From: an uncultured Blautia sp.
GTDB lineage: Bacteria > Bacillota > Clostridia > Lachnospirales > Lachnospiraceae
DNA length: 5,628 bases
Reading direction: 5' to 3'
Assembly: GCA_900556555.1 (NCBI GenBank)
Contig: USPF01000083.1
Coordinates: forward strand, 1 to 5,628
The position numbers and the translations under genes were made by a program. Numbering within the stretch: position 1 is the stretch's first letter; every line of letters starts with the position of its first letter. Positions 4,897-5,628 of this stretch are shown in pieces. Under the pieces are notes generated by a model. It made no database searches. It had not been told where the DNA came from and worked only from the letters and a program-made list of their open reading frames with translations.

Positions 4897-5628
4897 ATGA
4901 CATCAAAGACGAAAAGCGCCTTCGCCGATAAGAAAATGATTGGCAGAGCGATAAAAGAATCGTTTATAAAATTAAATCCGAAAACGCAAGTGCAAAATCC
5001 GGTTATGCTGTTGGTATATTTATCTGCAATTCTAACAACTGTATTATGGATTGTTTCTTTATTTGGATTAAAAGATGCATCTAGCGGATATACATTCTCA
5101 ATCGCAGTTATTCTGTGGTTTACTTGTGTTTTCGCAAATTTTGCAGAGGCAATTGCCGAGGGTAGAGGAAAAGCTCAGGCTGATGCGTTAAGAGCTTCTA
5201 AAAAAGATGTGGAAGCACATAAAATTCCATCTGCTGACAAAAAAGAGTTAATTACAAATGTATCTTCTGCTACTTTGAAAAAAGGAGATATTGTAATTGT
5301 AAAAGCAGGTGAGCAAATTCCTGGCGATGGAGAGGTAATTGAGGGAGCTGCTTCTGTAGATGAAAGTGCCATTACTGGCGAGTCTGCACCAGTTATTCGT
5401 GAAGCCGGTGGCGACAGAAGTGCCGTTACCGGAGGCACAACCGTCCTGTCCGATTGGATCGTTGTTCAGATTACGAGCGAAGCTGGAGCGAGCTTTCTTG
5501 ATAAAATGATTGCAATGGTGGAAGGAGCCGCGAGGAAAAAGACCCCTAATGAAATCGCTTTGCAAATTTTTCTTGTAGCACTCTCCATTATTTTCATCCT
5601 TGTTACTATGTCTCTCTATACATATTCT
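4897..5628 (+). CDS. kdpB: KdpB, P-type ATPase subunit of the Kdp potassium pump (5' part)
   Basis: KdpB hydrolyses ATP and drives K+ into the cytoplasm together with KdpA. The 244 codons present have no stop and run off the right edge; the family is about 680-700 aa. Visible landmarks are FIKLNPKTQVQNPVMLLVYL (residues 24-43, first helix), FANFAEAIAEGRGKAQADAL (79-98), the actuator domain with VKAGEQIPGDGEVIEG, and VDESAITGESAPV with the conserved TGES loop at 160-163. ARKKTPNEIALQI (212-224) then leads into the third helix. TGES is the dephosphorylation loop; its Ser is the residue reported in E. coli to be inhibited by phosphorylation at high K+. The phosphorylated Asp (DKTG motif) lies beyond the window. 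ATG 4897 is supported by AAGGAGGG starting at 4881, overlapping the kdpA stop. kdpC is expected next. Confidence 0.98.
   Translation, partial: MTSKTKSAFADKKMIGRAIKESFIKLNPKTQVQNPVMLLVYLSAILTTVLWIVSLFGLKDASSGYTFSIAVILWFTCVFANFAEAIAEGRGKAQADALRASKKDVEAHKIPSADKKELITNVSSATLKKGDIVIVKAGEQIPGDGEVIEGAASVDESAITGESAPVIREAGGDRSAVTGGTTVLSDWIVVQITSEAGASFLDKMIAMVEGAARKKTPNEIALQIFLVALSIIFILVTMSLYTYS

Noticed and set aside
3046..5565. Antisense reading frames of 60-108 codons opposite kdpA and kdpB
   Set aside because: They mirror strongly conserved sense genes, have no ribosome binding sites and encode no recognisable protein.
1..5628. CRISPR array, tRNA or rRNA genes, transposon terminal repeats
   Set aside because: I saw no regularly spaced repeats, cloverleaf-like sequence, rRNA blocks or matching terminal inverted repeats.

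Overview
The window is a patchwork. From about position 565 onward it looks like the genome of a low-to-mid GC gut Firmicute, most likely Lachnospiraceae-like: strong AAGGAGG ribosome binding sites, a TnpV transposon protein, a clostridial mobilization relaxase, a clostridial S8 peptidase, and a kdp operon with a Firmicute-type KdpA. The first ~560 bases are of a different kind. They encode the late beta-barrel part of an enterobacterial chaperone-usher outer-membrane usher (FimD/PapC family), a protein a single-membrane Firmicute could not use. The usher frame breaks near 560-572, and sequence in another frame continues as the C-terminal half of the S8 peptidase. The most economical reading is a chimeric contig; the join should not be taken as a natural fusion without read support.

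Layout, all on the + strand: (1) 2-~562, usher fragment without its N- and C-terminal parts, followed by a meaningless tail to a stop at 670. (2) ~564-1235, S8 peptidase C-terminal part carrying the catalytic Ser but not the Asp/His half. (3) 1236-1424, non-coding, with a bulged hairpin upstream of tnpV. (4) 1425-1778, tnpV interrupted by an in-frame TAG. (5) 1840-1877, an intrinsic terminator. (6) ~1889-2593, the C-terminal part of a mobilization relaxase lacking its catalytic domain, with a 96-codon coiled-coil ORF (2256-2546) overlapping in another frame. (7) 2594-2689, an AT-rich leader with promoter-like elements. (8) 2690-2884, a 64-aa membrane protein. (9) 2979-5628 (window edge), kdpF-kdpA-kdpB in tight operon spacing.

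The functional core is kdpFAB, encoding most of the high-affinity ATP-driven K+ uptake complex (KdpFABC): KdpA is the K+-selective channel-like subunit, KdpB the P-type ATPase and KdpF a tiny stabilising membrane peptide. kdpC and any kdpDE regulators would lie beyond the right edge. The tnpV and relaxase remnants directly upstream look like the degraded end of a mobile or mobilizable element. No convincing new biological system is visible. The points most worth a second look are the contig join, the amber-interrupted tnpV, the dual-frame relaxase tail and the small membrane protein before kdpF.
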